Counted from the first letter of the stretch, positions 46,124 through 56,584 are shown. The stretch: 64,000 bases of DNA from Alteraquisediminimonas sediminicola (GCF_019740335.1 NZ_JAHXZS010000006.1:124001-188000), one strand, 5' to 3'. Numbers and translations are program-made. Notes: a model not told the origin generated them from the letters alone.

Positions 46124-46423
46124 ATGATCGAGAATCAAAACATACGTCCTGCTCAGGTTATCGGGCCGCTCGGAGAGCCGCTGACCCTTGAATCTCTCCC
46201 GCCCATCGGCACGACGCGTTGGGTTGTCCGCCGCAAGGCCGAGGTGGTGGCTGCCGTCAATGGCGGCCTGCTCTCGGTCGATGAGGTGTGCGAACGTTAT
46301 AGCCTGACATTGGAAGAATTCGCGAGCTGGCAGCGTGCGATCGACCGTTCGGGCATGCCTGGCCTGCGGGTCACGCGCATCCAGCATTATAAATCGCTGT
46401 ACGAACGCCAACAAAAATTCTGA
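46124..46423 (+). CDS. sciP: CtrA inhibitor SciP (DUF1153)
   Basis: A 99-residue helix-turn-helix protein, MIENQNIRPAQVIGPLGEPLTLESLPPIGTTRWVVRRKAEVVAAVNGGLLSVDEVCERYSLTLEEFASWQRAIDRSG, the highly conserved SciP sequence. It restrains CtrA-activated transcription in the alphaproteobacterial cell cycle by binding CtrA and DNA. GAGGG seven bases upstream supports the ATG; an extension of the frame is not conserved. It shows that the organism uses the CtrA circuit. Confidence 0.95.
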   Translation: MIENQNIRPAQVIGPLGEPLTLESLPPIGTTRWVVRRKAEVVAAVNGGLLSVDEVCERYSLTLEEFASWQRAIDRSGMPGLRVTRIQHYKSLYERQQKF

Positions 46424-46466
46424 ATGGCTGATGGGTCTCGGCCCATAGACTAGGCTGCATTCACTG

Positions 46467-46502
46467 TCCCGGCCTGCCCATTAGGGCGGGCCGGGATTGT
46501 GT
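46467..46502. terminator. intrinsic terminator between sciP and bpt
   Basis: TCCCGGCCTGCCC (46467-46479) and GGGCGGGCCGGGA (46484-46496) form a 13-bp stem with one wobble and loop ATTA, then TTGTGTTT. It lies between convergent genes. Confidence 0.85.
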
Positions 46503-46533
46503 TTCCGGGGGCGAACCGCCTTATGTTTTCGAA

Positions 46534-47355
46534 TCAGGGAATAAGCTCGGCGAGCGCGGCCATCGCGTCGCGAGGTTCACTTGTTACAGGGGCGGCTGGA
46601 TCTGCTACGCCTTTTGCTTCGGACGTGCCATATAGCACCCAACCATTGGGGGTCAGTGTTTCCAGCGGTTGATAATTGGTCTTATATTCCATGCGTTTGG
46701 CGCCCTGAACCCAATAGCCGAGATAGACATAAGGCAGGCCCGCATTGCGCGCGCGCATGATGTGATCGAGGATGATGAACGTGCCAAGCCCGGTGCGCGC
46801 TTTATGTTCCGGATCGTAAAAACTGTAGACCATCGACAGGCCATCGGCCTGCTGATCGGTCAGGCACGCGCCCACCAACTTGCCAGGCAAGCCATCGCTG
46901 CGCGGCTCGCGATATTCGATGATGCTGGTGTGGACCGGAGTCTGTTCGACCATATCGGCAAAATCGACCTCATCCATGCCGACCATGCCGCCATCGGGGT
47001 GACGCTGATTGAGATAGCGTTGCAGCAATTCAAATTGTTCGGTCGTCGTCCACGGCTTGCACGCGGTGACGACGAGATCGGCATTGCGGCGCATCAGCTT
47101 GCGCTGAGTCGCATTGGCGACGAATCCATCGCAGACCACCCGCACCGAGGTGCAGGCCGTGCAGCTCGGGCAGCTTGGGCGATAGGCGACGGACTGGCTG
47201 CGACGGAAACCGATTCGGCCAAGCGCATCATTGAGTTCGATCGCATTGGGCCCGCTCAATTCGGTAAACACCTTCCGCTCGGTCTTGCCGGGCAGATAGG
47301 GGCAGGGTGACGGCGTCGTCACAAAGAATCGCGGGAATCGAAACGGTGCGGTCAC
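46534..47355 (-). CDS. bpt: aspartate/glutamate leucyltransferase (Bpt)
   Basis: N-end-rule transferase that adds Leu to proteins with N-terminal Asp/Glu. The 273-residue protein has [16 protein letters not shown] at the N-terminus, [16 protein letters not shown] near residues 58-73 (conserved Cys cluster), and the acetyltransferase-like [43 protein letters not shown]. The sequence fits Bpt rather than Aat. tRNA-Val lies upstream on the same strand. Confidence 0.93.
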   Translation of the reverse strand: MTAPFRFPRFFVTTPSPCPYLPGKTERKVFTELSGPNAIELNDALGRIGFRRSQSVAYRPSCPSCTACTSVRVVCDGFVANATQRKLMRRNADLVVTACKPWTTTEQFELLQRYLNQRHPDGGMVGMDEVDFADMVEQTPVHTSIIEYREPRSDGLPGKLVGACLTDQQADGLSMVYSFYDPEHKARTGLGTFIILDHIMRARNAGLPYVYLGYWVQGAKRMEYKTNYQPLETLTPNGWVLYGTSEAKGVADPAAPVTSEPRDAMAALAELIP

Positions 47356-47551
47356 TATCCGGCCTGCCTCTGCGTCCCAAGTTGCGTCATTTATGGAATA
47401 TGGAGCCTGTGACCCCGGATGAAAAGACCATTAACCAAGAAAACGCAGTTAATGCTGAATCTTCCGTTTACCATAATGCGTATTAATGGCTGAAAATGTC
47501 GGATTTTGGCCCAACTTTATGGCCACCAAATGATCATCAAACCGGATCAAA
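47356..47551. other. gap between tRNA-Val and bpt
   Basis: Gene-free 196 bp with AT-rich stretches near 47420-47480, where a bpt promoter and the tRNA 3' trailer should lie. No convincing hairpin terminator or -35/-10 pair was found. Confidence 0.35.
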
Positions 47552-47627
47552 TGGTGGGCGCTGACGGGCTCGAACCGCCGACCCTCTCGGTGTAAACGAG
47601 ATGCTCTACCAACTGAGCTAAGCGCCC
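47552..47627 (-). tRNA. tRNA-Val (anticodon TAC)
   Basis: A 76-nt cloverleaf on the minus strand with encoded CCA. Acceptor GGGCGCT/AGCGCCC is perfect. The D-arm is GCTCAGTTGGTAGAGC. Anticodon stem TCTCG/CGAGA with loop TTTACAC gives TAC (reads GUA and others). The T-arm is GGCGGTTCGAGCCCGTC. Confidence 0.97.
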
Positions 47628-47712
47628 CCTTATCGGGTGCAACACCCTTTAGGGTGATTTTCCCGCAGGTCAATCTCCCGCTTGCATGATTATCGGCCTG
47701 TGCGTCCGATTA

Positions 47713-48708
47713 TCAAACGGCGGCGCCGACCACGCTTTCCGGCAGGTCCTTGCCGAACACCCGCTGATAATATTCCGCCACCAATGCACGCTCTGCTTCA
47801 TCGCATTTGTTGAGGAAGGTCAGGCGGAAGGCAAAGCCGACATCGCCGAAAATCGTGGTGTTCTGCGCCCAGCTGATCACGGTGCGCGGGCTCATCACGG
47901 TCGAAATATCGCCATTGATAAAGCCCTGACGCGTCAGATCGGCCACCTTGACCATATTCGCGACGACCTGCGGATCGGTTTCGCCGACCTTGGCCAGCAC
48001 GATCTTCGCTTCGGTCGCGGCGGGGAGGTAGTTCAGCGTCACCACCAGATTCCAGCGGTCCATCTGGCCCTGGTTGATCTGCTGCGTGCCATGATACAGC
48101 CCGCTGGTATCGCCAAGGCCGATGGTGTTGGCAGTGGCGAACATGCGGAACCATTTGTTCGGGCGAATCACCCGATTCTGATCGAGCAGCGTCAATTTGC
48201 CATCGGTTTCAAGCACGCGCTGGATCACGAACATCACATCGGGGCGGCCCGCGTCATATTCGTCAAACACAAGTGCGGTCGGCGTCTGCAATGCCCAAGG
48301 CAACAGGCCTTCGCGGAATTCGGTGACTTGCAGGCCATCGCGCAACACAATCGCATCGCGGCCAATCAGGTCGATACGGCTGATATGGGCATCGAGGTTG
48401 ATGCGCACGCATGGCCAGTTGAGGCGCGCGGCCACCTGTTCGATATGCGATGATTTCCCGGTGCCGTGATAGCCCTGAATCATCACGCGGCGGTTAAAGG
48501 CAAAGCCCGCCGCAATCGCCAGCGTCGTATCCGGGTCGAACACATAGGTCGGATCGATATCCGGCACGCGTTCGTCGGCCTCGGAAAAGGCGGGAATTTC
48601 CATGTCGGTATCGATGCCGAACAGATCGCGCGCCTTGACCATCCGGTCGGGTGCTTCAAGCACCGTCGCCGTACGGCTGTCAGGCTGAATATCCGGGATA
48701 GTCGTCAT
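47713..48708 (-). CDS. cobS: cobaltochelatase CobS-type AAA+ ATPase
   Basis: A 331-residue AAA+ protein with Walker [20 protein letters not shown] near residues 79-97, Walker [15 protein letters not shown], and [32 protein letters not shown] (sensor 1 region). It is the ATPase subunit of aerobic cobaltochelatase. cobT and cobN are not in the window and many alphaproteobacteria carry cobS/cobT without full cobalamin synthesis, so another CobS-CobT role is possible. The start is [11 protein letters not shown]; upstream frame extension is not conserved. Confidence 0.93.
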   Translation of the reverse strand: MTTIPDIQPDSRTATVLEAPDRMVKARDLFGIDTDMEIPAFSEADERVPDIDPTYVFDPDTTLAIAAGFAFNRRVMIQGYHGTGKSSHIEQVAARLNWPCVRINLDAHISRIDLIGRDAIVLRDGLQVTEFREGLLPWALQTPTALVFDEYDAGRPDVMFVIQRVLETDGKLTLLDQNRVIRPNKWFRMFATANTIGLGDTSGLYHGTQQINQGQMDRWNLVVTLNYLPAATEAKIVLAKVGETDPQVVANMVKVADLTRQGFINGDISTVMSPRTVISWAQNTTIFGDVGFAFRLTFLNKCDEAERALVAEYYQRVFGKDLPESVVGAAV

Positions 48709-48782
48709 CGTCACGCATCTCCATTGCTGCACGCGTCCCATAGGCGGTGCGACCTAGTGAAGGCAAGTCATGTGAAGAATCT

Positions 48783-49382
48783 TCAGGCGAACAGGGGCGA
48801 ACCCTTGAGCGTCTGATAGGCCTCGATCACTTGTTGCAGCCGTTGTTCATGCCGCCGGTCGCCGCCATTGCGATCCGGGTGATATTGGCGGACTAGATCG
48901 GAATAACGGGTGCGTAGCGCCTTGCGGTCGGCGTCGGTTTCCAGCCCCAGCACGCGCATCGCCTTGCGGTCTTCCGGGCTGATCATCTTGCCGTCTTTGC
49001 GTTCAGCCGCCATGGTCGCGCGAAAACGGGTGCCAATTGCATCGAGCGGATCGGCGAAATCGGCCCAGCGCGGCGGATTATCGACTCCGGCGGTGGGCCG
49101 AAACGCGCGGGTTTCGCGTTCCCAACCGGCATAAGGGGCTTGCGCCGCCATGATGTCCTCCGGCTCCATCCCGCGAAAGAAATCATAGCCCTGATTAAAG
49201 GCGCGGACATGATCGAGGCAGAGAAACTGGAAATCGCCCGGCCCGTCAAAGCCCGGTTTGCGGCCCGATGGATCGGGGGCGCGAAATTCGCCCGCCGCCG
49301 GGCAGCCGGGGTGATTGCAGGCGCGGCCACCATCGCCGATACGGCCATGGAATCGTCCGCGATATTGTTTTGCTCGCTCCAT
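48783..49382 (-). CDS. J-domain (DnaJ-like) protein
   Basis: A 199-residue protein with a C-terminal J domain: AMRVLGLETDADRKALRTRYSDLVRQYHPDRNGGDRRHEQRLQQVIEAYQTL (HPD near residue 170). The N-terminal part has a Cys/His pattern (CNHPGCPAAGEFRAP ... FQFLCLDHVRAFNQGYDFF) that may bind zinc. It presumably stimulates an Hsp70. It sits 74 bp before cobS on the same strand, a common neighbour of cobS in alphaproteobacteria. Confidence 0.9.
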   Translation of the reverse strand: MERAKQYRGRFHGRIGDGGRACNHPGCPAAGEFRAPDPSGRKPGFDGPGDFQFLCLDHVRAFNQGYDFFRGMEPEDIMAAQAPYAGWERETRAFRPTAGVDNPPRWADFADPLDAIGTRFRATMAAERKDGKMISPEDRKAMRVLGLETDADRKALRTRYSDLVRQYHPDRNGGDRRHEQRLQQVIEAYQTLKGSPLFA

Positions 49383-49409
49383 CGCGCGCCTCTATGCTAA
49401 TCCCGTCTG

Positions 49410-49694
49410 ATGAACAACCACGCCAAAGGGCCGGTCGCGGCCGAAATTGAAAACTTGTTGACGGCTGCATTTGCGCCGCAGCACCTCGCGATCATCAACG
49501 ATAGCCATCATCACGCGGGCCATCATGGCCATGACGGCACGGGTGAAACGCATTTCACCGTCGAGATCACGGCGGACGCCTTTGCCGGACAAAGCCGGGT
49601 CAATCGCCAGCGTATGGTCAACAAGGCGCTGGGCGATATTCCCGGCCAGCGCGTCCATGCCTTTGCGATCAAGGCCAAGGCACCGGGCGAGTAA
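49410..49694 (+). CDS. BolA-family protein
   Basis: A 94-residue BolA protein: VAAEIENLLTAAFAPQHLAIINDSHHHAGHHGHDGTGETHFTVEI, then SRVNRQRMVNKALGDIPGQRVHAFAIKA, with the conserved final His. A His-rich stretch (SHHHAGHHGHDG) forms the cluster-binding loop region. Such proteins work with monothiol glutaredoxins in iron-sulfur handling. Divergent from the J-domain gene (27 bp) and convergent with selO (6 bp). Confidence 0.93.
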   Translation: MNNHAKGPVAAEIENLLTAAFAPQHLAIINDSHHHAGHHGHDGTGETHFTVEITADAFAGQSRVNRQRMVNKALGDIPGQRVHAFAIKAKAPGE

Positions 49695-49700
49695 CACGTC

Positions 49701-51077
49701 CTAACCCTTTGTCGCCTCGCCCATGCGGCGGATGGCGTTGATCTTGTCGTGAAAGCTGGTCCAATCGTCCGATTCGGCGATGGGTGTCCAAATGGCCTCC
49801 ATTTCGTCGATCAGCATCGTAACCGGGGCGGCATCCGACCAATAATCATGGGCGCGGGCCGCAGGGTTCGCATAAGCCGCGATGGCGTTGCGGAAGGCGG
49901 CGAAGTGATCGCCTTGATAGGCCTCGGCCCGATGTGGACAGACCCCGCCGCGCCAATCGAAGAACAGCCGGTCCGGGTTCAGATCGGTCCCCGCCAGCAC
50001 GCCCTCGACGGCGGTAAACAAGGCCGCATCTTCGTCCTCGCTACGAGAGGTGACGCCAAGCCGTTCCCGGATTTTGCGATGAAAGGCCGGTTCAAACATC
50101 TTCGGCCAGATTTCGAGCAGTGGCAGCAATGGTTCGGCGGCGATGATGGTCGTCAGCGCGCGGGCGAGCTGCACCACATTCCAATGGATCGCCTGTGGCT
50201 GGCGGCCAAAAGCGTAGAGCCGTTGATGGTCGAAATAGGCGGCGGTGAATTCGCCATCCCATGTCGGTGCGAATCGCCACGGGCCATAATCGAAGCTCTC
50301 GCCCGAAATATTGATATTGTCGCTATTCAGCACACCATGGACAAAGCCCGCAGCCATATAGGACGCCGCGAGTTCGGCGGTCTGGCCCGCGACCAGTTCC
50401 AGCAACCGGACCGGCGCATCTGCACCCGGTTCCTCATCATAATAATGACGCAGGCAATAATCGACGAGCCGGGCCATGCGCTCTGCATCCTTCAGCGCGG
50501 CAAGGCGCTGGAACGTGCCAATACGGATATGGCCATGGGACAGGCGCACCAATACCGCCGAACGGGTGGGCGAGGGTTCGTCATGGCGTTGCAGATTTTC
50601 GCCGGTTTCGATCAGCGAGAAGGTCTTCGACGTATTGACGCCGAGCGCCTCCAGCATTTCCGTGGCCAGCACCTCGCGCACCCCGCCTTTCAGCGTCAGC
50701 CGACCATCGCCCGCCCGGCTCCACGGTGTCTGGCCCGATCCCTTTGTGCCAAGATCGAGCAAGCGACCATTGCTGTCGCGCATCTGGGCGAAGAGAAAGC
50801 CGCGTCCATCGCCAAGATCCGGGTTGTACACCTGAAACTGATGGCCGTGATAACGCATCGCCAAGGGTTCGGGCAGATTATCGGGCAGAGGTTCAAACTT
50901 GCCGAAATGCGCGATCCATTCATCATCGCGCAGATGATCCAGCCCCATTTCCGCCGCGTGGCGATCATTGCGAAAGCGAATGACATGGCGCGGAAAACTG
51001 GCCGGGCGGACCGGATCGGCAAAACCTTCGCCCAAGGATAAATAAACCGGGTCGGGGCGATAGGGAGTAACTTGCAC
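49701..51077 (-). CDS. selO: protein adenylyltransferase SelO (YdiU/UPF0061)
   Basis: A pseudokinase that AMPylates redox proteins. The 458-residue protein has LAMRYHGHQFQVYNPDLGDGRGFLFAQ near residues 72-98, DLGTKGSGQTPWSRAGDGRLTLKGGVREVLATEML, and the catalytic-like HGVLNSDNINISGESFDYGPWRF near 245-268. It is slightly shorter than the E. coli protein (478) but complete, lacking the C-terminal Sec/Cys-containing extension of eukaryotic forms. Divergent from the alpha/beta hydrolase gene. Confidence 0.93.
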   Translation of the reverse strand: MQVTPYRPDPVYLSLGEGFADPVRPASFPRHVIRFRNDRHAAEMGLDHLRDDEWIAHFGKFEPLPDNLPEPLAMRYHGHQFQVYNPDLGDGRGFLFAQMRDSNGRLLDLGTKGSGQTPWSRAGDGRLTLKGGVREVLATEMLEALGVNTSKTFSLIETGENLQRHDEPSPTRSAVLVRLSHGHIRIGTFQRLAALKDAERMARLVDYCLRHYYDEEPGADAPVRLLELVAGQTAELAASYMAAGFVHGVLNSDNINISGESFDYGPWRFAPTWDGEFTAAYFDHQRLYAFGRQPQAIHWNVVQLARALTTIIAAEPLLPLLEIWPKMFEPAFHRKIRERLGVTSRSEDEDAALFTAVEGVLAGTDLNPDRLFFDWRGGVCPHRAEAYQGDHFAAFRNAIAAYANPAARAHDYWSDAAPVTMLIDEMEAIWTPIAESDDWTSFHDKINAIRRMGEATKG

Positions 51078-51176
51078 CTGCGCCTCCTTGCGGCGATAGA
51101 AGAGGCCGGGTTTGGACCCGGCGGCGAATGCCCTGAAATGGGCGTTCGACTGGCGATGCGCAAGGATGGTTTAGGC

Positions 51177-52034
51177 ATGGCGGACTGGATTGATGGCTAT
51201 TATTGGTCGAAAGACGGGCTGCGGCTCCATTATCGCGATTATGCCGGTCGCGATGATCGGCCGCCGATTGTCTGTTTGCCGGGGCTGACGCGCAACGCGC
51301 GGGACTTTGCGGCGGTTGCTGATCGGCTGGCGGGCGATTGGCGCGTGATCTGCGTCGATCTGCGCGGGCGCGGCGAAAGCGCCTATGCCAAGGATGCGAT
51401 GACCTATGTTCCCTTGGTCTATTTGCAGGATATCGATGCGCTACTCAATGAATTGAAGATCGACCGTTTCATCGCCTTTGGCACTTCGCTTGGCGGATTG
51501 TTGACGATGCTGCTGGCGAGCGCGGGGGCGCATCGTTTATCGGGCGCGCTGCTAAATGACATTGGGCCGGAATTGGAAGCACAAGGGCTTGAACGGATCA
51601 AAACCTATGTCGGGCGTCAGTCCGGCTGGCCAACATGGCTGCATGCCGCCCGCGCCTTGTCCGATAGCAATCGCAACAGCTTTCCCGATTTCACGCTGGA
51701 GGACTGGCTCGCTCATGCGAAACGGCTGTGCAAGGTCAATGCCAAGGGCCGGATCAATTTCGATTATGACATGCATATCGCCGATCCGTTCCGCCTGCCG
51801 GGCGGAGAGGCCGGTTTCGATGGATGGGCCGCGCTGGAGGCCCTGAAATCCGTGCCCGCTTTGTTGCTGCATGGCGAATTATCGGATCTGTTGAGCGCGA
51901 GCAGCGTCCGCAAGATTGATGCGCGGATGCCGTTGATGGAATGTGTGACGGTGCCACGGGTCGGCCATGCGCCGATTTTGAGCGAGCCGGAATCCATCGC
52001 CGCCATTGACCGGTTGTTGGCGCGGATGGAGTAA
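51177..52034 (+). CDS. alpha/beta hydrolase
   Basis: A 285-residue hydrolase with the oxyanion region VCLPGLTRNARDF, the segment VDLRGRGES, nucleophile elbow GTSLGGL (Ser near 105), acid candidates in HGELSDLLS (Asp) and the His in RVGHAPILSEPE. The substrate is unknown; overall it looks like small-molecule esterases. MADWIDGYYWSKDG is the chosen start since the frame upstream overlaps the divergent selO N-terminus. It is followed 31 bp later by a glycosyltransferase gene, without further sign of a shared function. Confidence 0.88.
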   Translation: MADWIDGYYWSKDGLRLHYRDYAGRDDRPPIVCLPGLTRNARDFAAVADRLAGDWRVICVDLRGRGESAYAKDAMTYVPLVYLQDIDALLNELKIDRFIAFGTSLGGLLTMLLASAGAHRLSGALLNDIGPELEAQGLERIKTYVGRQSGWPTWLHAARALSDSNRNSFPDFTLEDWLAHAKRLCKVNAKGRINFDYDMHIADPFRLPGGEAGFDGWAALEALKSVPALLLHGELSDLLSASSVRKIDARMPLMECVTVPRVGHAPILSEPESIAAIDRLLARME

Positions 52035-52065
52035 GCAGTGGGCGTAAAATAGGAAATTGAGTTCG

Positions 52066-53184
52066 ATGTGTTCGGTGTTGCGTATTCTCCACCTCCATTC
52101 CACCTTCAACCTCGGTGGCAAAGAGGCCCGTGCCGTGCGGTTGATGAACCTGTTCGGGGATCGGGCAAAGCATGTGATTTTATCGTCCGAGCCGGATGCC
52201 CTACAGGCGCGCGACCTGATCGACCCCGGCATTGCGGTCGAATTCCCGCGCGATGCGCCACCATTATATGGCAAGCCCTCCATCCGCCGATATTGGCGGT
52301 TCGCGCGCTATATGCAGGGGTTCGAGCTTGTCTTGAGTTATAATTGGGGGGCGATGGATGGCGTCATGGCGCATCGCCTGTTGTCCCCGCTGATGAAATT
52401 GCCGCCGCTCATCCATCATGAAGATGGCTTCAATAATGACGCGGGCGAGCCGCATAATAAGAAGCGCAATCTTTTTCGCCAATTGGCCCTGACCGGCGAC
52501 GGGCAATTGGTGGTGCCATCGCAAACATTGCGCCGGATCGCGCAGACGACATGGCAGGTGCCAACACACCGGCTGCATCATATCCCGAACGGTATCGCGG
52601 TAGATGCTTATGCACAGGCGATTGAGACCGCGATTCCGGGGTTGCAGCGCAAGGCGGGCGAATTGGTGATCGGCACGGTCGCGGGCTTGCGGGCGGTGAA
52701 GAATTTGCCGCGATTGGTTCGGGCCTTTGCGCCGCTTGGGGACATTGCGCGGTTGGTGATTGTCGGCGCGGGGCCGGAACGGGAGGCGATCTTGGCCGAG
52801 GCCGCGCGTCTGGGGGTGGCGGACCGGGTGCTGCTCCCCGGATTTCTGCCAAAGCCTGCCGATTTTATCGGGCTGTTCGATATTTTCGCGCTGTCGTCCG
52901 ATAGCGAGCAATGTCCGATCTCGCTGATGGAGGCGATGGCGGCGGGTCTGCCTGCCGTATCGACCGATGTCGGCGATGTGGCGCAGATGGTGGCCGCGCC
53001 CAATCGCGCCTTTGTCACCCCGCTTGGCGATGATGCGGCCTTTGGCGCGGCGCTGCGCCAATTGGTGGAGTCACCCGCATTGCGTCGCCAATTGGGGCAG
53101 GCGAATCAGGCGCGGGCCAAGGCCGATTATGACGAGGCAGCAATGGTTGCGCGTTATGCGACGCTATATGGGGTTTCCTTGTAA
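52066..53184 (+). CDS. glycosyltransferase family 4 protein
   Basis: A 372-residue GT-B glycosyltransferase. The N-terminal Rossmann half starts RILHLHSTFNLGGKEARAVRL. The C-terminal half has IGTVAGLRAVKNLPRLVRAF, LVIVGAGPERE, and the donor site SDSEQCPISLMEAMAAGLPAVSTDVGDVAQMV with the GT4 E-x7-E-like acids. The acceptor is unknown; a polysaccharide or lipid-linked sugar is likely. AGGAA ten bases upstream supports this ATG. Confidence 0.9.
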   Translation: MCSVLRILHLHSTFNLGGKEARAVRLMNLFGDRAKHVILSSEPDALQARDLIDPGIAVEFPRDAPPLYGKPSIRRYWRFARYMQGFELVLSYNWGAMDGVMAHRLLSPLMKLPPLIHHEDGFNNDAGEPHNKKRNLFRQLALTGDGQLVVPSQTLRRIAQTTWQVPTHRLHHIPNGIAVDAYAQAIETAIPGLQRKAGELVIGTVAGLRAVKNLPRLVRAFAPLGDIARLVIVGAGPEREAILAEAARLGVADRVLLPGFLPKPADFIGLFDIFALSSDSEQCPISLMEAMAAGLPAVSTDVGDVAQMVAAPNRAFVTPLGDDAAFGAALRQLVESPALRRQLGQANQARAKADYDEAAMVARYATLYGVSL

Positions 53185-53232
53185 CTGCCCTTCCCCTTTT
53201 CCTGACGTCCGAAACCCGATAGAGGCGCGACC

Positions 53233-54483
53233 ATGAGCAAGATTGAAACCCCGCGCCCCATTCGTGGCACTCAGGACATGTATGGCGAACAGGCGGATCG
53301 CTTCCACCATGTCGTCCAGACCTTCGATCGGGTGCGTCGCCTCTATGGCTTTCACCGGATCGAAGTGCCGGTGTTCGAATCCACGGCGGTTTTCTCGCGT
53401 TCATTGGGCGAAACGACCGATGTCGTGTCGAAGGAAATGTATTCCTTCGAAGACCGGGGCGGCGAATCGCTGACATTGCGACCTGAATTCACGGCGGGCA
53501 TCGCGCGCGCCTATCTGACCGAGGGTTGGCAGCAATTCGCGCCGATGAAGATCGCGACTCACGGCCCGTTGTTCCGTTATGAACGCCCGCAAAAGGGCCG
53601 CTTCCGTCAGTTCCACCAATTGGACGCTGAAGTGATCGGTGCGCCAGAACCGGCGGCGGACATCGAATTATTGTGCTTTGCCGATCAATTGTTGCGCGAA
53701 TTGGGCGTGGCCGATGGGGTGACGCTGCAACTCAACACCTTGGGTGATACCGAAACCCGCGATGCATGGCGCACGGCACTGGTCGCGCATTTCACCCAGC
53801 ATAAGGGCGATTTGTCGGCGGAAAGTCAGGATCGTCTGATCAAGAATCCGTTGCGGATTCTCGACAGCAAAGAGGCGCAGGATCGTCCGATTGCCGACAG
53901 CGCGCCGGATATCGATGCATTCATGTCGTTGGAAGCGGGCAAATTCTTCGAAACCGTGACCAAGGGCTTGGACGCGGCGGGCGTGCAATGGACGCGCATG
54001 GCGCGGCTGGTGCGCGGGCTGGATTATTATCGCCACACCGCGTTTGAATTTGTGACGGACCGGCTGGGCGCGCAGGGCACAGTGCTGGGCGGTGGTCGTT
54101 ATGATGGGCTGATTGAGGCGTTGGGCGGTTCGCACACCCCGGCGGTGGGCTGGGCGGCCGGGATTGAACGGCTGGCGATGCTGATCGATGCGCCTGCGGT
54201 GGCAACGCTGGATGTCGCGATTGTGCCGATGGGCGAAGCGGCGGAACGCGCGGCCTTTGGCCTGTTGGCGGATGTGCGTCGCGCGGGCCTGCGCAGCGAA
54301 ATGGGCTGGCGCGGCAATATGAAGAAACGGATGCAGCGCGCGGCGGCGGCTGGCGCGCGCTTTGTCGTAATTCTCGGCGATGAGGAATTGGCGCAGGGCG
54401 TGGCGATGGTGAAGGACATGGCGACCGGCGAACAACATGCGGTCGCGATGGACGTGCTGGTGGACGCGGTTTCCATCCGATGA
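53233..54483 (+). CDS. hisS: histidyl-tRNA synthetase
   Basis: Class II synthetase of 416 residues with [15 protein letters not shown] (motif 1 area), [38 protein letters not shown] (motif 2), [16 protein letters not shown] (HisA signature) and [14 protein letters not shown] plus [12 protein letters not shown] (motif 3). The C-terminal anticodon-binding domain follows. The stop overlaps prfA by ATGA. Confidence 0.97.
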   Translation: MSKIETPRPIRGTQDMYGEQADRFHHVVQTFDRVRRLYGFHRIEVPVFESTAVFSRSLGETTDVVSKEMYSFEDRGGESLTLRPEFTAGIARAYLTEGWQQFAPMKIATHGPLFRYERPQKGRFRQFHQLDAEVIGAPEPAADIELLCFADQLLRELGVADGVTLQLNTLGDTETRDAWRTALVAHFTQHKGDLSAESQDRLIKNPLRILDSKEAQDRPIADSAPDIDAFMSLEAGKFFETVTKGLDAAGVQWTRMARLVRGLDYYRHTAFEFVTDRLGAQGTVLGGGRYDGLIEALGGSHTPAVGWAAGIERLAMLIDAPAVATLDVAIVPMGEAAERAAFGLLADVRRAGLRSEMGWRGNMKKRMQRAAAAGARFVVILGDEELAQGVAMVKDMATGEQHAVAMDVLVDAVSIR

Positions 54484-55565
54484 TCTCGATTCCGGCTGAC
54501 CGCATCGCCGCCATTCGGGCGCGGCGGGATGAGATGCAGGCGCAAATGGCGACGGGTGATCTGCCTGCCGACCGCTTTGTCGCGATCTCCAAGGAATATG
54601 CCGAGATCGAACCTGTCGCCCAAGCGGCGGAACAGGTGCAGTTGCTGCGTGATGAAGTTGCCGGGCTGGAGGCGATCCTCGCCGACCCGGACAGCGATGC
54701 CGAGATGCGCGAGATGGCGCGGGATGAATTGGAGGCGCTTAAAGTCCAATTGCCTGAAGCCGACCGGGCGCTAGCGCTCAAATTGCTGCCGCGCGATGCG
54801 GCGGATGAACGTCCGGCGATGCTGGAAATCCGTGCCGGGACAGGCGGGGACGAGGCGGCGCTGTTCGCGGGCGATTTGTTCCGCATGTATGCGCGTTTTG
54901 CCGAAAATCAGGGCTGGAAGGTGGAAATCATCTCCGCCTCGCCTGCGGATATGGGAGGCTATAAGGAAGTGATCGCCTCGGTGAACGGGCAGGGCGTGTT
55001 TGCCAAGCTCAAGTTTGAAAGCGGGGTCCATCGCGTCCAGCGCGTGCCGGTGACCGAATCGGGCGGGCGCATTCACACCTCCGCCGCGACCGTGGCTGTG
55101 CTGCCCGAGGCCGAGGATGTCGATGTCCAGATCGACGACAAGGATTTGCGGATCGATGTGTTCCGGTCGTCCGGCCCGGGTGGCCAATCGGTCAACACCA
55201 CCGATAGCGCGGTGCGGATCACCCATTTGCCCTCCGGTCTTGTCGTCATCCAGCAGGATGAAAAGTCGCAGCACAAGAACAAGGCCAAGGCGATGAAGGT
55301 GTTACGTACCCGGCTTTATGAGCTTGAGCGTGAGCGACTGGCCAATGCGCGGGCGGGTGAGCGCAAGTCGATGGTCGGTTCGGGCGATCGTTCGGAACGC
55401 ATTCGCACCTATAATTTCCCGCAAGGCCGGGTGACGGATCATCGCATCAACCTGACGCTGCATCGCCTGCCGGAAATTCTCGAAGGCCAGATGGATGAAC
55501 TGCTCGGCGCGCTGATTGCCGAGGATGAAGCGAGCCGCCTCGCCAATCTCCACGATGCTGGCTGA
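54480..55565 (+). CDS. prfA: peptide chain release factor 1
   Basis: Recognises UAA/UAG. The 361-residue protein contains [24 protein letters not shown], the tripeptide anticodon region [16 protein letters not shown] (Pro-x-Thr, RF1 type, near residues 182-197), the catalytic GGQ loop [18 protein letters not shown] and the tail [24 protein letters not shown]. It overlaps prmC, whose product methylates the GGQ glutamine. Confidence 0.97.
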   Translation: MISIPADRIAAIRARRDEMQAQMATGDLPADRFVAISKEYAEIEPVAQAAEQVQLLRDEVAGLEAILADPDSDAEMREMARDELEALKVQLPEADRALALKLLPRDAADERPAMLEIRAGTGGDEAALFAGDLFRMYARFAENQGWKVEIISASPADMGGYKEVIASVNGQGVFAKLKFESGVHRVQRVPVTESGGRIHTSAATVAVLPEAEDVDVQIDDKDLRIDVFRSSGPGGQSVNTTDSAVRITHLPSGLVVIQQDEKSQHKNKAKAMKVLRTRLYELERERLANARAGERKSMVGSGDRSERIRTYNFPQGRVTDHRINLTLHRLPEILEGQMDELLGALIAEDEASRLANLHDAG

Positions 55566-56412
55566 TCGCCTTCGCCAAGCGACGGACCAATTGGCAGGGG
55601 TGAGCGATACGCCCCGGCTGGATGCGGAATTATTGCTGGCCCATGCGCTGGAGATCAGCCGGGATGCGCTGTTGCTCGGCGCCGCGAACGGCAGGCGGGT
55701 ACCGGAGGCATTTGAGGCGCTGATCGCACGGCGGCTGGCGCATGAACCCATCGCCTATATTCTCGGCGAGCGCGATTTCTGGACATTGAGCCTGAATGTC
55801 GGTCCCGGTGTCCTCATTCCCCGCCCGGATAGCGAGACATTGATCGAGGCGGCGATCGCGTTTTTCAAGGACAGGCAGGCATCGCCTCGATCGATTCTCG
55901 ACCTTGGCACCGGATCGGGGGCGTTGTTGCTGGCAGCGCTCGATCATTGGCGGCAGGCATTTGGGCTGGGGATCGATCAATCCGAGGTCGCCCTTGGGTT
56001 TGCGCGGTCCAATGCGGTGCGTAATAGCATGTCAGATCGGGCCGAATTCCGCCTTGGCAATTGGTGCGAGGGCGTGGAACATCGGTTCGATCTGATCCTG
56101 TGCAACCCACCCTATGTTGAAAGCGATGCGGTGCTATCGCCGCAGGTTCACGCATTCGAGCCTGCCAGTGCGTTATTTGCGGGGCCGGACGGGCTGGATG
56201 ATTATCGCGTGCTGATCCCGCAATTATCCGCCCGGTTGAATGAAGGCGGCGCGGCGGTGCTGGAAATCGGCGCAGGGCAGGCGGCAGATGTGGCGGCGAT
56301 TGCGCGGGCGGCGGGTTTTGAGGTGCAGGCGCGCAAGGATCTGGCGGGGCATGATCGCGCCCTTGTCCTTTCTCCTGTCCTTTTTTCTTGCAAAGATCGT
56401 GTAATTGGCTAA
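55555..56412 (+). CDS. prmC: release factor glutamine N5-methyltransferase
   Basis: Methylates the Gln of the release-factor GGQ motif. The 285-residue protein has an N-terminal helical domain, [35 protein letters not shown], the SAM motif [16 protein letters not shown] near residues 114-129, and the catalytic NPPY in [13 protein letters not shown]. The start lies inside the last codons of prfA (11-bp overlap); upstream frame is prfA sequence. Confidence 0.96.
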   Translation: MLADRLRQATDQLAGVSDTPRLDAELLLAHALEISRDALLLGAANGRRVPEAFEALIARRLAHEPIAYILGERDFWTLSLNVGPGVLIPRPDSETLIEAAIAFFKDRQASPRSILDLGTGSGALLLAALDHWRQAFGLGIDQSEVALGFARSNAVRNSMSDRAEFRLGNWCEGVEHRFDLILCNPPYVESDAVLSPQVHAFEPASALFAGPDGLDDYRVLIPQLSARLNEGGAAVLEIGAGQAADVAAIARAAGFEVQARKDLAGHDRALVLSPVLFSCKDRVIG

Positions 56413-56584
56413 TTCACAGGCTCATCGGGGCGTCGATCAGAAAATTTGATCTTAGTTGACCCGTTATGGTGTGACCAGCCCGGCCATTCGCGATAGCGAA
56501 AATGGACCTTAAAGCAGGCGCAAGCCCGTTAAAACCGGGCATACCCCAGTTCGGCCGGATATTCGGTACTTTGGAAAGTCTGAC

